DNA of 28,281 nucleotides from Methanolobus sp. UBA32 (lineage in GTDB: Archaea > Halobacteriota > Methanosarcinia > Methanosarcinales > Methanosarcinaceae), in the NCBI GenBank assembly GCA_002507205.1, contig DAZF01000042.1, forward strand, positions 1 to 28,281, written 5' to 3'. The notes beneath the pieces are model-generated. The model was given only the letters and a program-made list of their open reading frames with translations. It made no database searches and had not been told where the DNA came from. Positions 1 to 7,445 of the stretch are shown here, piece by piece. Position 1 is the first letter of the stretch. The number at the start of each line of letters is the position of its first letter. The position numbers were made by a program, and so were the translations under genes.

Positions 1-164
1 AGCTAATTAGATAACCTCTATATGAGAAACTGAAGCAACGTTTTAATCGATGTTAGGATCAAAGGCATTATCTCTGCGTTCTGAATTATATTATCTCTGT
101 AGAAATCCAGAGTAATATTGTAAACCCAAATCAACATGGATGCACTCATTTCTTGAGAATTGCA

Positions 165-192
165 TGCCTGCTAAACATTCATTTAGCAGGCA
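165..192. repeat. 11-bp perfect hairpin downstream of the first ATPase gene
   Basis: The arm TGCCTGCTAAA (165-175) is followed by a 6-nt loop and its exact reverse complement (182-192). It lies about 90 bp beyond the 3' end of the minus-strand ATPase gene and 15 bp before repeat copy 1. No T-run follows on either strand, so it is not a typical T-tract terminator. It could be an RNA hairpin, a 3'-end stabiliser or part of a longer form of the repeat; the other copies lack it. Confidence 0.6.
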
Positions 193-207
193 ACACAGAT
201 ACAACAC

Positions 208-235
208 AACCAACCCGCCGCATGCGGCACAGTCC
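208..235 (+). repeat. Dispersed hairpin repeat, copy 1
   Basis: First of six related copies: AACCA(T/A)CCCGCC, a short loop, then a GC-rich return arm and GCACAGTCC. Here the inner closing pair is lost (C opposite T), leaving a 4-bp stem around GCCGCATGCGG. The 5' flank (ACAGATACAA, about 196-205) is shared with copy 4. The copy lies 3' of the first ATPase gene. Confidence 0.75.
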
Positions 236-280
236 GTCACCAAAGATGTAAAAAGAAAATCCGCAGAATAGTCTTTGCCT

Positions 281-1540
281 TTATTCAAGCAACCATTTCC
301 ATACAGGCCTCACGCTTATTTTCCTGCCATCCATTTCAAGCGCATCCTGCGTATCTTCCGTGAGTATGAGACCTTCTTTCAGCCCGTACTTTTCCATAGC
401 TTCCAGAAGTCCTGAGATTTCTCTTTTTTCATTTGACCTTTCCATTCTCTGAGTTACCTGTATTGCTTTTATGATACGCCCCTTCTCCATCAGTATGAAA
501 TCACACTCATTCTTATCCGCGTGGTAATAGATATCATGCCCCCTGTTTTTCAGTTCAAGGAATACAATATTCTCAAGTATCTTGCCTGTATCCTTTGAGA
601 ATTTGAAGGCAAGAACGTTCATCAGTCCGGTATCTATAATATAGACCTTCTTCTTTGAATATATCTGCTTTTTAACAGAGTAATCAAAAGCATTGATCGT
701 GAAGATCAGATAAGAGTTCTCCAGATGATCTATGTAATTTTTCACAGTGGTCTGACTGCCGATGCCCAGGACGTTTTTCAATCGGTTATAACTTACCTCT
801 GTTCCTGGATTGTTTATCAAATAATATGCAAGAGATCTTATCGCAGTCTCGTCCTTAACCCCATATCTTACGATTATATTCCTGTACAGAATGTTATCAT
901 AGAGGTTCCTGATTATGTCTTTATTTTCGTATTTATAGTACTCCGGAATGCCGCCATTTTCAAGATACTGAGTGAATTCTTTTTTTATTCTTGCTCTTTC
1001 CTCTGTAAGATAAAAGTCCTTTTCGGTTTCAATGCCCTTTGAGCCTATGAGCTCTTTAAAAGAGAAGGGATAGAGTTCGAGTTTCACATGTCTTCCGGTA
1101 AGCTTTGTTCCCAGCTCCCTGCTCATCAAAGAAGAATTTGAGCCGGTGATGTAGAATTTGAAACCCCGGTCATACATCCGCCTTACGAATGCTTCCCAGT
1201 TGGGTATGTTCTGTATCTCATCAAAGAAAAAGACCTTGCTCTCTTTTGATGTTTCCAGGAATGATTCATACAGGGCATTGAAATCACCTACTTTGAAGTC
1301 AAGCAACCTTTCATCTTCAAAATTCATGTAATATATGTTCTCTTCCGGATAGTATCTTTTTTTTATCTGTTTTAAAAGGGTGCTTTTACCCGCACGCCTG
1401 AGACCCGTAATAACAACTATATGAGGTATTTGTGAGTAACTGTCTATTTCTTCAAGCTTCTGGCGCCTTATTGTCGGAATTTCCCTTTCAAACTCCTGCT
1501 TTTGCTCTTCTATGAGCTCCTTTATCTGGTTCGTGTCCAT
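281..1540 (-). CDS. Archaeal ATPase, AAA/DUF4143-type, paralogue A
   Basis: A 419-aa P-loop protein of the archaeal AAA/DUF4143-type ATPase group, whose members typically carry a C-terminal DNA-binding or nuclease-like domain; the biological role is not established. Walker A is GLRRAGKST (residues 46-54), Walker B is FFFDEIQN (D107, E108), and YITGSNSSL is a sensor-like strand. A winged-helix-like region follows at about 245-300. The C-terminal part has a PD-(D/E)XK-like layout (NECDF...AIQVT), but the usual E-x-K is Q-V-T, so catalysis is doubtful. It is a diverged paralogue of the gene at 7446-8726, with near-identical last residues (VRPVWKWLLE). The ATG at 1540 is 24-40 bp from a strong TATA tract, so the transcript is probably leaderless. 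Two dyad elements lie just upstream. It is monocistronic. The family call is firm; the function is unknown. Confidence 0.85.
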   Translation of the reverse strand: MDTNQIKELIEEQKQEFEREIPTIRRQKLEEIDSYSQIPHIVVITGLRRAGKSTLLKQIKKRYYPEENIYYMNFEDERLLDFKVGDFNALYESFLETSKESKVFFFDEIQNIPNWEAFVRRMYDRGFKFYITGSNSSLMSRELGTKLTGRHVKLELYPFSFKELIGSKGIETEKDFYLTEERARIKKEFTQYLENGGIPEYYKYENKDIIRNLYDNILYRNIIVRYGVKDETAIRSLAYYLINNPGTEVSYNRLKNVLGIGSQTTVKNYIDHLENSYLIFTINAFDYSVKKQIYSKKKVYIIDTGLMNVLAFKFSKDTGKILENIVFLELKNRGHDIYYHADKNECDFILMEKGRIIKAIQVTQRMERSNEKREISGLLEAMEKYGLKEGLILTEDTQDALEMDGRKISVRPVWKWLLE

Positions 1541-1563
1541 GAATTACATTCTGTGATGAATGC

Positions 1564-1580
1564 TTATATATATATATATT
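1564..1580 (-). promoter_or_regulatory. TATA box of ATPase A
   Basis: An alternating TA tract lies 24-40 bp upstream of the ATG on the minus strand, at the spacing expected for an archaeal TATA box with a leaderless or very short-leader transcript. Confidence 0.6.
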
Positions 1581-1632
1581 TCCATTTAAAATAGAGATTA
1601 TAACAACTATATCTCCATTTAAAATAGAGATA
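1578..1632. promoter_or_regulatory. Tandem dyad operator candidate upstream of ATPase A
   Basis: The sequence TCCATTTAAAATAGAGAT occurs twice, at 1581-1598 and 1614-1631, with starts exactly 33 bp apart (about three helical turns). Each copy is the core of a 21-bp inverted repeat with arms ATCTC..ATTT and AAAT..GAGAT; the distal copy has perfect outer arms and one mismatched pair, and the proximal copy has one further mismatch. Both lie directly upstream of the TATA tract on the minus strand, where an activator or repressor dimer would act. Confidence 0.6.
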
Positions 1633-1683
1633 TTACTCTCAAAAGCACATTATACGAAAAGCCCAAAAAAACATATCAATCAA

Positions 1684-1720
1684 AACCATCCCGCCAAAGG
1701 CGGCACAGTCCACCGGTACT
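1684..1720 (+). repeat. Dispersed hairpin repeat, copy 2
   Basis: Best-formed copy: AACCATCCCGCC, loop AAA, then GGCGGCACAGTCC and CACCGGTACT. The 5-bp stem CCGCC/GGCGG is perfect. The 3' extension CACCGGTACT is shared with copy 3. Confidence 0.8.
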
Positions 1721-1855
1721 TAATAAAATAAGCGTCATTGGTAGCAAGGAACATAATTAAACTACCGAAAGTGAATAAAAAGAAAATCAAATGCAATATA
1801 TGCATGCAAAATCAATATTTCACGCATATCAGTGCGTCTCTGGAGGAAATAGCAA

Positions 1856-3205
1856 ATGGATGATGAGTTTGACTTTGAAAGAACACTGGCGTCATTGACC
1901 ACTGAGCAACTATGTGACCTGATAGATCATCTCATACAAAATGATCCGGATGTACGTCATTTGACCCTGGAATGGTACAAAAAGATGCTTGAAAGGTCGG
2001 ATAGTTCATTGCTACGTGAGAAATCCCATCATTTGGATGATGAACTGCTGATGGAATACTGGAGTTATGCAAGTAGCATCATATCCGAGTTCAATGAATA
2101 TGGTGGTGGCGACGAGGAAGAGGAGGATACGGCTTGTGAGTGGCTTTACAAAATATCTGACCTTATAGAAGAGGGAAACATATCTCATGAAGGGAAGATA
2201 GCTTTTATGGAGGAAGCTTTTGTCGAATACGACAAGTATAACTCCGGCTATGAAGACCGTCTTGCAGAGATCTTCTTTGAGCTTTGTGAGACCGATGAAC
2301 AGTGGCAGTACCTGGTAAGAAAACTAAAAAGATGTCCATCTGATTGGAGAAATAAGCTCGTAATGGATATACTCAGGGACCATCTCCATGATGATGACGC
2401 TTATCTGGAGCTTAGGCTGAATAAACTTGAATACGGCAATGACTACTGGGAACTGGCCAGTTTCTACACTCAGCGGGGTAACGTGGACAAGGCGGTTGAA
2501 ACTGCAGAAACGGGTCTGCTGGAAGGGAAAGGCCGTCTCACTGAATTGTATGTTTTCCTGTTCGATCATTTTGCCAAAATGGGAGATATTTCCGATGCAG
2601 AGCGCATTGTTCATAAGGCCCTGAAATCAAAGCATGACGAAAAGATAATGCTTGATAAACTGTTCAGGCATTATCAATCTCAAGGGAACTATCAAAAAGC
2701 TAAAGATGCTCTTTTGAAGTCTTTTACATATGCGAGTCGTAGTGAGGAATACAAAGAATATCAAAAGATTAAGACTTATCTTAAAAACGATGACTGGAGT
2801 GAAGTCGAACCTGGATTGTTCAGCTCGCTGCGGGACAGGAATATGCTTGCATACCTGCAGATCTGTATGGATAAGAACATGAAAGAGGAAGTGATCAGTA
2901 ATCTTCTGGCTATGCCAAAGGCACCAGACAGATGGGCTCACTTCAATGATTTCGATAAACTTGCTCTTGAACTGAAAACAGAATTCCCAAAAGAAGTAAT
3001 TGAATACTACTGGCAAAAAGCCTACTGCAATGTCCCCGGAGGCACCAGGAAGACATACAGGGTTGCAGAGGGCTATCTGGAAATAGTAAGGGACATATAC
3101 GTTGTCATCTTGCAGGACAGGTCTGCATGGGAGAAACGTTTCACTTCCCTGAAGGTTGAATTCAAAAATAGGCCTGCATTCCTTGATGAAGTCAGTGAGT
3201 TGTAG
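1856..3205 (+). CDS. Alpha-helical (TPR-like) repeat protein of unknown function
   Basis: A 449-aa soluble, acidic and almost wholly helical protein. An N-terminal region (FERTLASLTTEQLCDLIDHL, residues 7-26) is followed by an acidic patch (GGGDEEEEDT, about 83-92). TPR-like helix pairs fill about 190-300, such as 'YWELASFYTQRGNVDKAVE' and 'GNYQKAKDALLKSF'. No catalytic motif was recognised. The layout resembles the helical C-terminal part of SWIM zinc-finger proteins found in methanogens, but no SWIM Cys/His motif is present here or just upstream; that link is only an inference. The ATG at 1856 has GGAGG at 1842-1846, a well-placed ribosome-binding site. It converges on the ATPase at 3234 with a 28-bp gap. 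It could be a scaffold or sensor partner of the neighbouring ATPases; this is speculative. Confidence 0.85.
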   Translation: MDDEFDFERTLASLTTEQLCDLIDHLIQNDPDVRHLTLEWYKKMLERSDSSLLREKSHHLDDELLMEYWSYASSIISEFNEYGGGDEEEEDTACEWLYKISDLIEEGNISHEGKIAFMEEAFVEYDKYNSGYEDRLAEIFFELCETDEQWQYLVRKLKRCPSDWRNKLVMDILRDHLHDDDAYLELRLNKLEYGNDYWELASFYTQRGNVDKAVETAETGLLEGKGRLTELYVFLFDHFAKMGDISDAERIVHKALKSKHDEKIMLDKLFRHYQSQGNYQKAKDALLKSFTYASRSEEYKEYQKIKTYLKNDDWSEVEPGLFSSLRDRNMLAYLQICMDKNMKEEVISNLLAMPKAPDRWAHFNDFDKLALELKTEFPKEVIEYYWQKAYCNVPGGTRKTYRVAEGYLEIVRDIYVVILQDRSAWEKRFTSLKVEFKNRPAFLDEVSEL

Positions 3206-3233
3206 GAGCCACAAGAATAACAGATCTGCCCTA

Positions 3234-4658
3234 TCATCCCATGATTCTGCCAATATCCCCCAGGTCAAAGAGCAATACACCATTGTCCTTTGCAAGAGAC
3301 TTTGCCTTTGGAGTAAAACCAGACCTTGATATCACAGCAAAGTGTTCTTTCCTTTCCCCATTATACCATTTGACATGTCGGGCCTTATCCATAAGCTCTG
3401 CTATAACTTCAGCCCCTACCTTCTGCTTCTGCCATTTACACTCACAGAACAGTATTTGCTTTGTGCCGGTATTGATAGCCACAAGGTCTATCTCATAAGT
3501 ATTCTTTCCTGGCTCTCCTTTGAATTTGCCCCACTGATTACCGATCTTCTCAAAAGTGAAAGGAAGACTGCCATGCTTATTCATTTCCAGCAGGAACTGC
3601 TTACTTATATCCTCAAATACCGGACCTGTAAAGGTATCAAGTTCACTTTCGATTCTTTGCAAAACCCTTTCATAATTTCCCATCTCCAGTTCGGAGAGAT
3701 GAGAATACACGAAACGGAACCAGAACCTGAAATAGTTGTCATTCATCCGGTAGGACGCTTTCCTTGAGGACTCCGCATCACACACCGGGACCTCTTTTCT
3801 CACCAGGTCAAGATCATTTATCAGGATACTGAGATAATAGTCGATAGAAGTGTTCTTTATCCCGGAACTCTCCGCTATTTCCGAAGACCTTGACATGCCG
3901 GAGGCTATATTCTTCAGCATATTGAAATAGGTATTACTTTCCCGAAGCTCGGTCTTTAGCAGAACCTCAGGTTCGCTGTACAGCACGCTTGTCCTTGAAA
4001 GGAGTTTCCTTATATTATCCTGCAATGTAACAGACTCCAACTCTTCGAGATACTTTGGAGTACCGCCATAGATCGCATAGATATATACCCTCATATCCGC
4101 AGGCATTTCAGGAAACCAATCTGCCAGCGCAGCAAACCCGAATGGTTCAAAAGGCATCTGCCCCGTCCTCCTGCCGTATAATGGCGAAGCATACTCGAAT
4201 ATCTGGTGCATCATGCCTATAGAAGAACCTGATACCACAAGGAACAACTTAGAACTTGAAGCCGACTTGTCGATGTGTTTCTGTAAATATGAGAAAACAC
4301 TGTTATCGATCCGGGAGAATCTCTGGAACTCATCAAATACGACAATGACCCGCTCCTTAAGGGAGTGCAGGAACAATTTCTCAAACATCTCATCCCATGA
4401 AGGCAGCCCCAAAAAACTTATGCCGAAATTCTCATGAAAACTCCTGGCAATCTCTGTCCTGGCATCCTGATCATTGAGCTCGGGAACAAGTATATAGCAA
4501 CATCCTTTTTTCCTTTTAAGGAACCGTCCAAGGAAACGTGTCTTTCCAAGCCTGCGTCTTCCAATAACTGAAATAAATCTGAAATCACCTTTTGAGAACT
4601 CATCCTCAATATATTTCAATTCATCTTTACGATTGACAAATTCATACTTTATTGCCAT
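3234..4658 (-). CDS. Archaeal ATPase with C-terminal DUF234/PD-(D/E)XK-like domain
   Basis: A 474-aa P-loop ATPase of the Arch_ATPase (PF01637) plus DUF234 type; the biological role is unproven. Walker A is GRRRLGKT (33-40), Walker B is VVFDEFQRF (D109, E110), and VVSGSSIGM follows as the sensor strand. A winged-helix-like segment (about 230-270) precedes a C-terminal domain with an intact PD-(D/E)XK-like pattern: YEIDLVAINTG (E, D) then ILFCECKW (E-C-K). Unlike the two DUF4143-type ATPases of this window, it therefore keeps the E-x-K. The reading frame is open up to 4691, but MAIKYEF at 4658 is preferred: VNRKDEL just after it is the usual family start, and the upstream codons run through a palindromic promoter element (4667-4680). 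It converges with the helical-repeat gene. Confidence 0.85.
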   Translation of the reverse strand: MAIKYEFVNRKDELKYIEDEFSKGDFRFISVIGRRRLGKTRFLGRFLKRKKGCCYILVPELNDQDARTEIARSFHENFGISFLGLPSWDEMFEKLFLHSLKERVIVVFDEFQRFSRIDNSVFSYLQKHIDKSASSSKLFLVVSGSSIGMMHQIFEYASPLYGRRTGQMPFEPFGFAALADWFPEMPADMRVYIYAIYGGTPKYLEELESVTLQDNIRKLLSRTSVLYSEPEVLLKTELRESNTYFNMLKNIASGMSRSSEIAESSGIKNTSIDYYLSILINDLDLVRKEVPVCDAESSRKASYRMNDNYFRFWFRFVYSHLSELEMGNYERVLQRIESELDTFTGPVFEDISKQFLLEMNKHGSLPFTFEKIGNQWGKFKGEPGKNTYEIDLVAINTGTKQILFCECKWQKQKVGAEVIAELMDKARHVKWYNGERKEHFAVISRSGFTPKAKSLAKDNGVLLFDLGDIGRIMG

Positions 4659-4666
4659 AACAATAA

Positions 4667-4680
4667 TTGTGTACACAATA
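4667..4680. promoter_or_regulatory. 14-bp perfect palindrome upstream of the DUF234 ATPase
   Basis: ATTGTGTACACAAT is a perfect dyad 9-22 bp upstream of the preferred ATG (4658). Its position close to the probable transcription start fits an operator. Confidence 0.5.
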
Positions 4681-4736
4681 ATACTTAACAATTACCAGAA
4701 CAGATCCACAACATCCACCATAGTACTCAGACACAC

Positions 4737-4773
4737 AACCATCCCGTCAAAGGCGGCACAGTCCACCGGTACT
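4737..4773 (+). repeat. Dispersed hairpin repeat, copy 3
   Basis: Same core as copy 2 with CCGTC/GGCGG arms: one C-G pair becomes a T-G wobble, which pairs only in RNA read from the plus strand. The 3' flank (to about 4806, ending CTCTGTAG) matches the 3' flank of copy 5, so these two copies share a longer unit of about 70 bp. Confidence 0.8.
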
Positions 4774-4832
4774 GCTGGAAAAAAATAGAATATGTAACTC
4801 TGTAGAGAGCCTCTCATACATGAAGTATTATT

Positions 4833-7151
4833 TCAAATGACCCGGGATTGGTCACAAGGTACATGGCCTTCATATTCCCTGCGCATCTCTTCAGCTTTTT
4901 CTTTATATATTGCAGCCTCACCGTGCTTTTCCATTTTGGTGAGCAGGCCTGCATATTCCTCAAGATTCATGATATCCATCTCAGGATCTAGGGACTTTAC
5001 CGGGTTTTTTGCAACCATAGCTGCCCGCATTGCCATGGACCTTTCAAAAGCCTGCTTTGACAATTCTAATTTATCAACGGCACAGTAGGCCTTCCCAAGC
5101 CATGTATACACAGTTGCGGTATTATTCAGAAGAACAATATCATCAGTAGAATCTCCGGTCAGAATTTCTATGAGTGCTATGGAGCTCAGATAGTTACTGA
5201 TGGCCTCTTCCGGGGAGCCAGTACTGAAGTTAATGAATCCTATCTGCCGCAGGGTCTTAGCAAGACATTCCACCATTTCCTCGTTACTCATATCCTTTTT
5301 ACAGATATTTTCATAATATCTGTGGCAAAGTTCCAGATAGGATCTTGAGATCCCATACTTTTCATCATGCAGATAAAGGCTGCCTGTCAGCAGAATATCC
5401 CTGGCCAGCTGATCTCTGTTATACAGGATACAGGGATCATCAAAAAGAAGATGTGAGTACGTATCCAGCGCTTTTGAGTGGAACTTCGACGACATAGCTG
5501 CATTCTCTGTTATATCATAAAGAGCAGCCAGAACATTGTATAGGTTTCCGAGTTCCTTAAAAAACACCCCGATATCCGGCGAGCTTTTTACCAGTTCCTC
5601 CAGAAGACCGACGGCCTGATGCAAGAGGGAAATTGCAGTTTCATATTGTTCCCGGTCGCTATAGAGGTTTGCAAGGTCTTTCAGAGTTCTTACATTACCC
5701 AGCAACGCCTCCTCATGTCCGGGAACCTCTGCCACTATACGCCTGAAGATATCCAGAGCTCCCCCATAGTACTCCTCTGCAAGCTCTTCATCACTATCTG
5801 AATACAGGATTCCCATGGAACCAAGGAAATGTGCAATTTCTACCTCATAGCCCCTCTCTTCAGGATACTCCAAAAGCAGTCCCTCATAAACAGCCAGCCC
5901 CTTTTCATAGTATTCTTTTGCTTTTTCCGTGTCTTCTTCAAATCCATAGAGATGTGCTATCTGGTCAAAAGTATCTGCAATACACAATTTATTATCTATT
6001 ACATCGATACCCGATTCGATCATGGAATTATAGACCCTTATCTCATTCAGATAGCATCTGACTGCTTCTTCGAATGGTTCATTTTCCTCAAAGAATATGA
6101 CAATACTCTCAAGCAGTTCAATATACCCGTCAAATAAAAATGTATACTTCTGTGGTAATTCAAAGAGATCTTCAAAAGCTTCCAGTGCCTTCTCATAATA
6201 AGATCTTGCTTTATCGTAATCATCTGATTCTGAAAAAAGCAGTCCGATCTTCTCGAACGTTTTGCTGCGGTAAAGCAGGTAGAAAAGATTCTCGTGTTCC
6301 TCGCAGAGCTGGCTTTCAATCACGGAAAGCAATTTCAGGTAATACTGATACGCTTTTTCCGTCTCACTTATCTTAACGTAGAAAGAAGCTATAAGATTAT
6401 ATGTCTTCACCAGCAAACCGACCAGCTTATTATCATCCGGCCTGCCTTCAAGAATGGTTTCAGAAATATCCTGCAGTTTCTCATATACCTGCTTTGCCTC
6501 TTCTGTATAATCGTAATCCATGCAGAAGTCTGCAAACTGCTCTGCCATCTCATATAAACTGTCAGAAGTGTCCGGATCATCAGGGTCCAGTTCCATCATC
6601 TTCCCACAGGCCCTCATGATATCCAGTACGAGCGCTAACTGGCTTTCAGCCCGCAGAGCCACCATGTGGCAGAATACGATGCCTGAACTTACCCTCATGT
6701 AATTGGTTAAATATTCAATATCATCTGGTTTATAATTAAAGAGCCCTGCATATTCCTCGCATATCTTTCCGAATGTCGCTTCCTCATTTTCACAAATGCT
6801 CTCTGCAAGTGTATTTTCATCAATTTTCCCCAGAATGCGGGCGACAGAGAGCATAGAATCTGCAAGAACTTCCTGAGATTGATATTTAGCACAGTCTTTA
6901 AAAAACAACTCTGATGAAAGCTCAAAAGCATCTTTGTAAATATCCAGAGCTTCTTTCAGACGATCAGTATCCTCATACACTCTTCCTTTCAGTAGCAGGC
7001 TCATATGGGCAAGTTGAGGTGCATTCTCACCCTTCAATTGCTTTTCGGCCTTTTCCAGTATCTTAAGGACTTTGTTGTAGTTTTCTTTTTCAAGAAATAT
7101 AGATGCAGACCTCAACGAGCGGTAAATAGAATCTATGACCTGTTTTGACAT
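4833..7151 (-). CDS. Large tetratricopeptide-repeat protein
   Basis: A 772-aa acidic protein made almost entirely of TPR helix pairs. Recognisable units include AYQYYLKLLSVIE, KARSYYEKALEAFEDLF, KAKEYYEKGLAVYEGLL, LAEEYYGGALDIFRRI, TAISLLHQAVGLLEEL and SKQAFERSMAMRAAM, with the spacing of tandem TPRs. There is no signal peptide, membrane helix or enzymatic domain, so a cytosolic interaction scaffold is likely. TPR proteins of this size are common in Methanosarcinaceae and most have no assigned role. The ATG at 7151 gives MSKQVIDSIYRSL; a TATA tract at 7176-7190 is 25-39 bp upstream, so the mRNA is probably leaderless. It is flanked by repeat copies 3 and 4 and lies between two ATPase genes in the same orientation, but with its own promoter. 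Confidence 0.9.
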   Translation of the reverse strand: MSKQVIDSIYRSLRSASIFLEKENYNKVLKILEKAEKQLKGENAPQLAHMSLLLKGRVYEDTDRLKEALDIYKDAFELSSELFFKDCAKYQSQEVLADSMLSVARILGKIDENTLAESICENEEATFGKICEEYAGLFNYKPDDIEYLTNYMRVSSGIVFCHMVALRAESQLALVLDIMRACGKMMELDPDDPDTSDSLYEMAEQFADFCMDYDYTEEAKQVYEKLQDISETILEGRPDDNKLVGLLVKTYNLIASFYVKISETEKAYQYYLKLLSVIESQLCEEHENLFYLLYRSKTFEKIGLLFSESDDYDKARSYYEKALEAFEDLFELPQKYTFLFDGYIELLESIVIFFEENEPFEEAVRCYLNEIRVYNSMIESGIDVIDNKLCIADTFDQIAHLYGFEEDTEKAKEYYEKGLAVYEGLLLEYPEERGYEVEIAHFLGSMGILYSDSDEELAEEYYGGALDIFRRIVAEVPGHEEALLGNVRTLKDLANLYSDREQYETAISLLHQAVGLLEELVKSSPDIGVFFKELGNLYNVLAALYDITENAAMSSKFHSKALDTYSHLLFDDPCILYNRDQLARDILLTGSLYLHDEKYGISRSYLELCHRYYENICKKDMSNEEMVECLAKTLRQIGFINFSTGSPEEAISNYLSSIALIEILTGDSTDDIVLLNNTATVYTWLGKAYCAVDKLELSKQAFERSMAMRAAMVAKNPVKSLDPEMDIMNLEEYAGLLTKMEKHGEAAIYKEKAEEMRREYEGHVPCDQSRVI

Positions 7152-7175
7152 GAAAATAGATAGGATTTAAGGTGG

Positions 7176-7190
7176 TTATATATTTTTATA
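7176..7190 (-). promoter_or_regulatory. TATA box of the TPR gene
   Basis: The minus strand reads TATAAAAATATATAA, 25-39 bp before the ATG. This is typical archaeal TATA spacing for a leaderless transcript. Confidence 0.6.
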
Positions 7191-7321
7191 TTTCTGCCTA
7201 CACTGTCTGACAATTTAACGCCTGGCTCTTGTTGTCTGATACTTATGGGATATGTTTCTGGATTTATAAAGTTATCACATTTTGTTTTCAGACCAATAGA
7301 AGCACGTCGCAGATACAAAGC

Positions 7322-7358
7322 GACCATCCCGCCGCAGGCGGCACAGTCCAACAGTACT
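7322..7358 (+). repeat. Dispersed hairpin repeat, copy 4
   Basis: Perfect CCGCC/GGCGG stem with loop GCA, followed by CACAGTCC and AGTACT. The 5' flank CAGATACAA is shared with copy 1. Confidence 0.8.
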
Positions 7359-7445
7359 GGAAAATAGAGGATCCATAGGTAGCATATCAAAGATAGAATA
7401 TGCAGCTATATCTAAAGAGAAATAGATCAAAAATAACTCAGAGTA

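Larger units (their letters stand above)
1541..1855. other. Divergent intergenic region between ATPase A and the helical-repeat gene
   Basis: This 315-bp gap holds the TATA tract and tandem dyads of ATPase A (1564-1632), repeat copy 2 (1684-1720), a weak TATA-like CAATATATGC around 1792-1801 and the ribosome-binding site GGAGG (1842-1846) of the plus-strand gene. No convincing additional gene is seen. Confidence 0.6.

Noticed and set aside
91..288. 65-aa minus-strand ORF sharing the peptide DCAACGG(L/M)V.LYL with a second ORF at 7133-7390
   Set aside because: The shared peptide is only the translation of the dispersed hairpin repeat (copies 1 and 4). In copies 2, 3, 5 and 6 the peptide diverges while the stem is kept, and no ribosome-binding site fits; structure, not protein, explains the conservation.
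2627..3295. 222-aa minus-strand ORF opposite the helical-repeat gene
   Set aside because: Cys/Phe/Leu-rich composition is typical of an antisense shadow, and the plus-strand gene has a strong ribosome-binding site.
4659..4691. Upstream extension of the DUF234 ATPase (MLSIIVYTIIV)
   Set aside because: It could look like a membrane helix, but it is too short, is encoded by the palindromic promoter element, and family members start at the equivalent of MAIKYEF.
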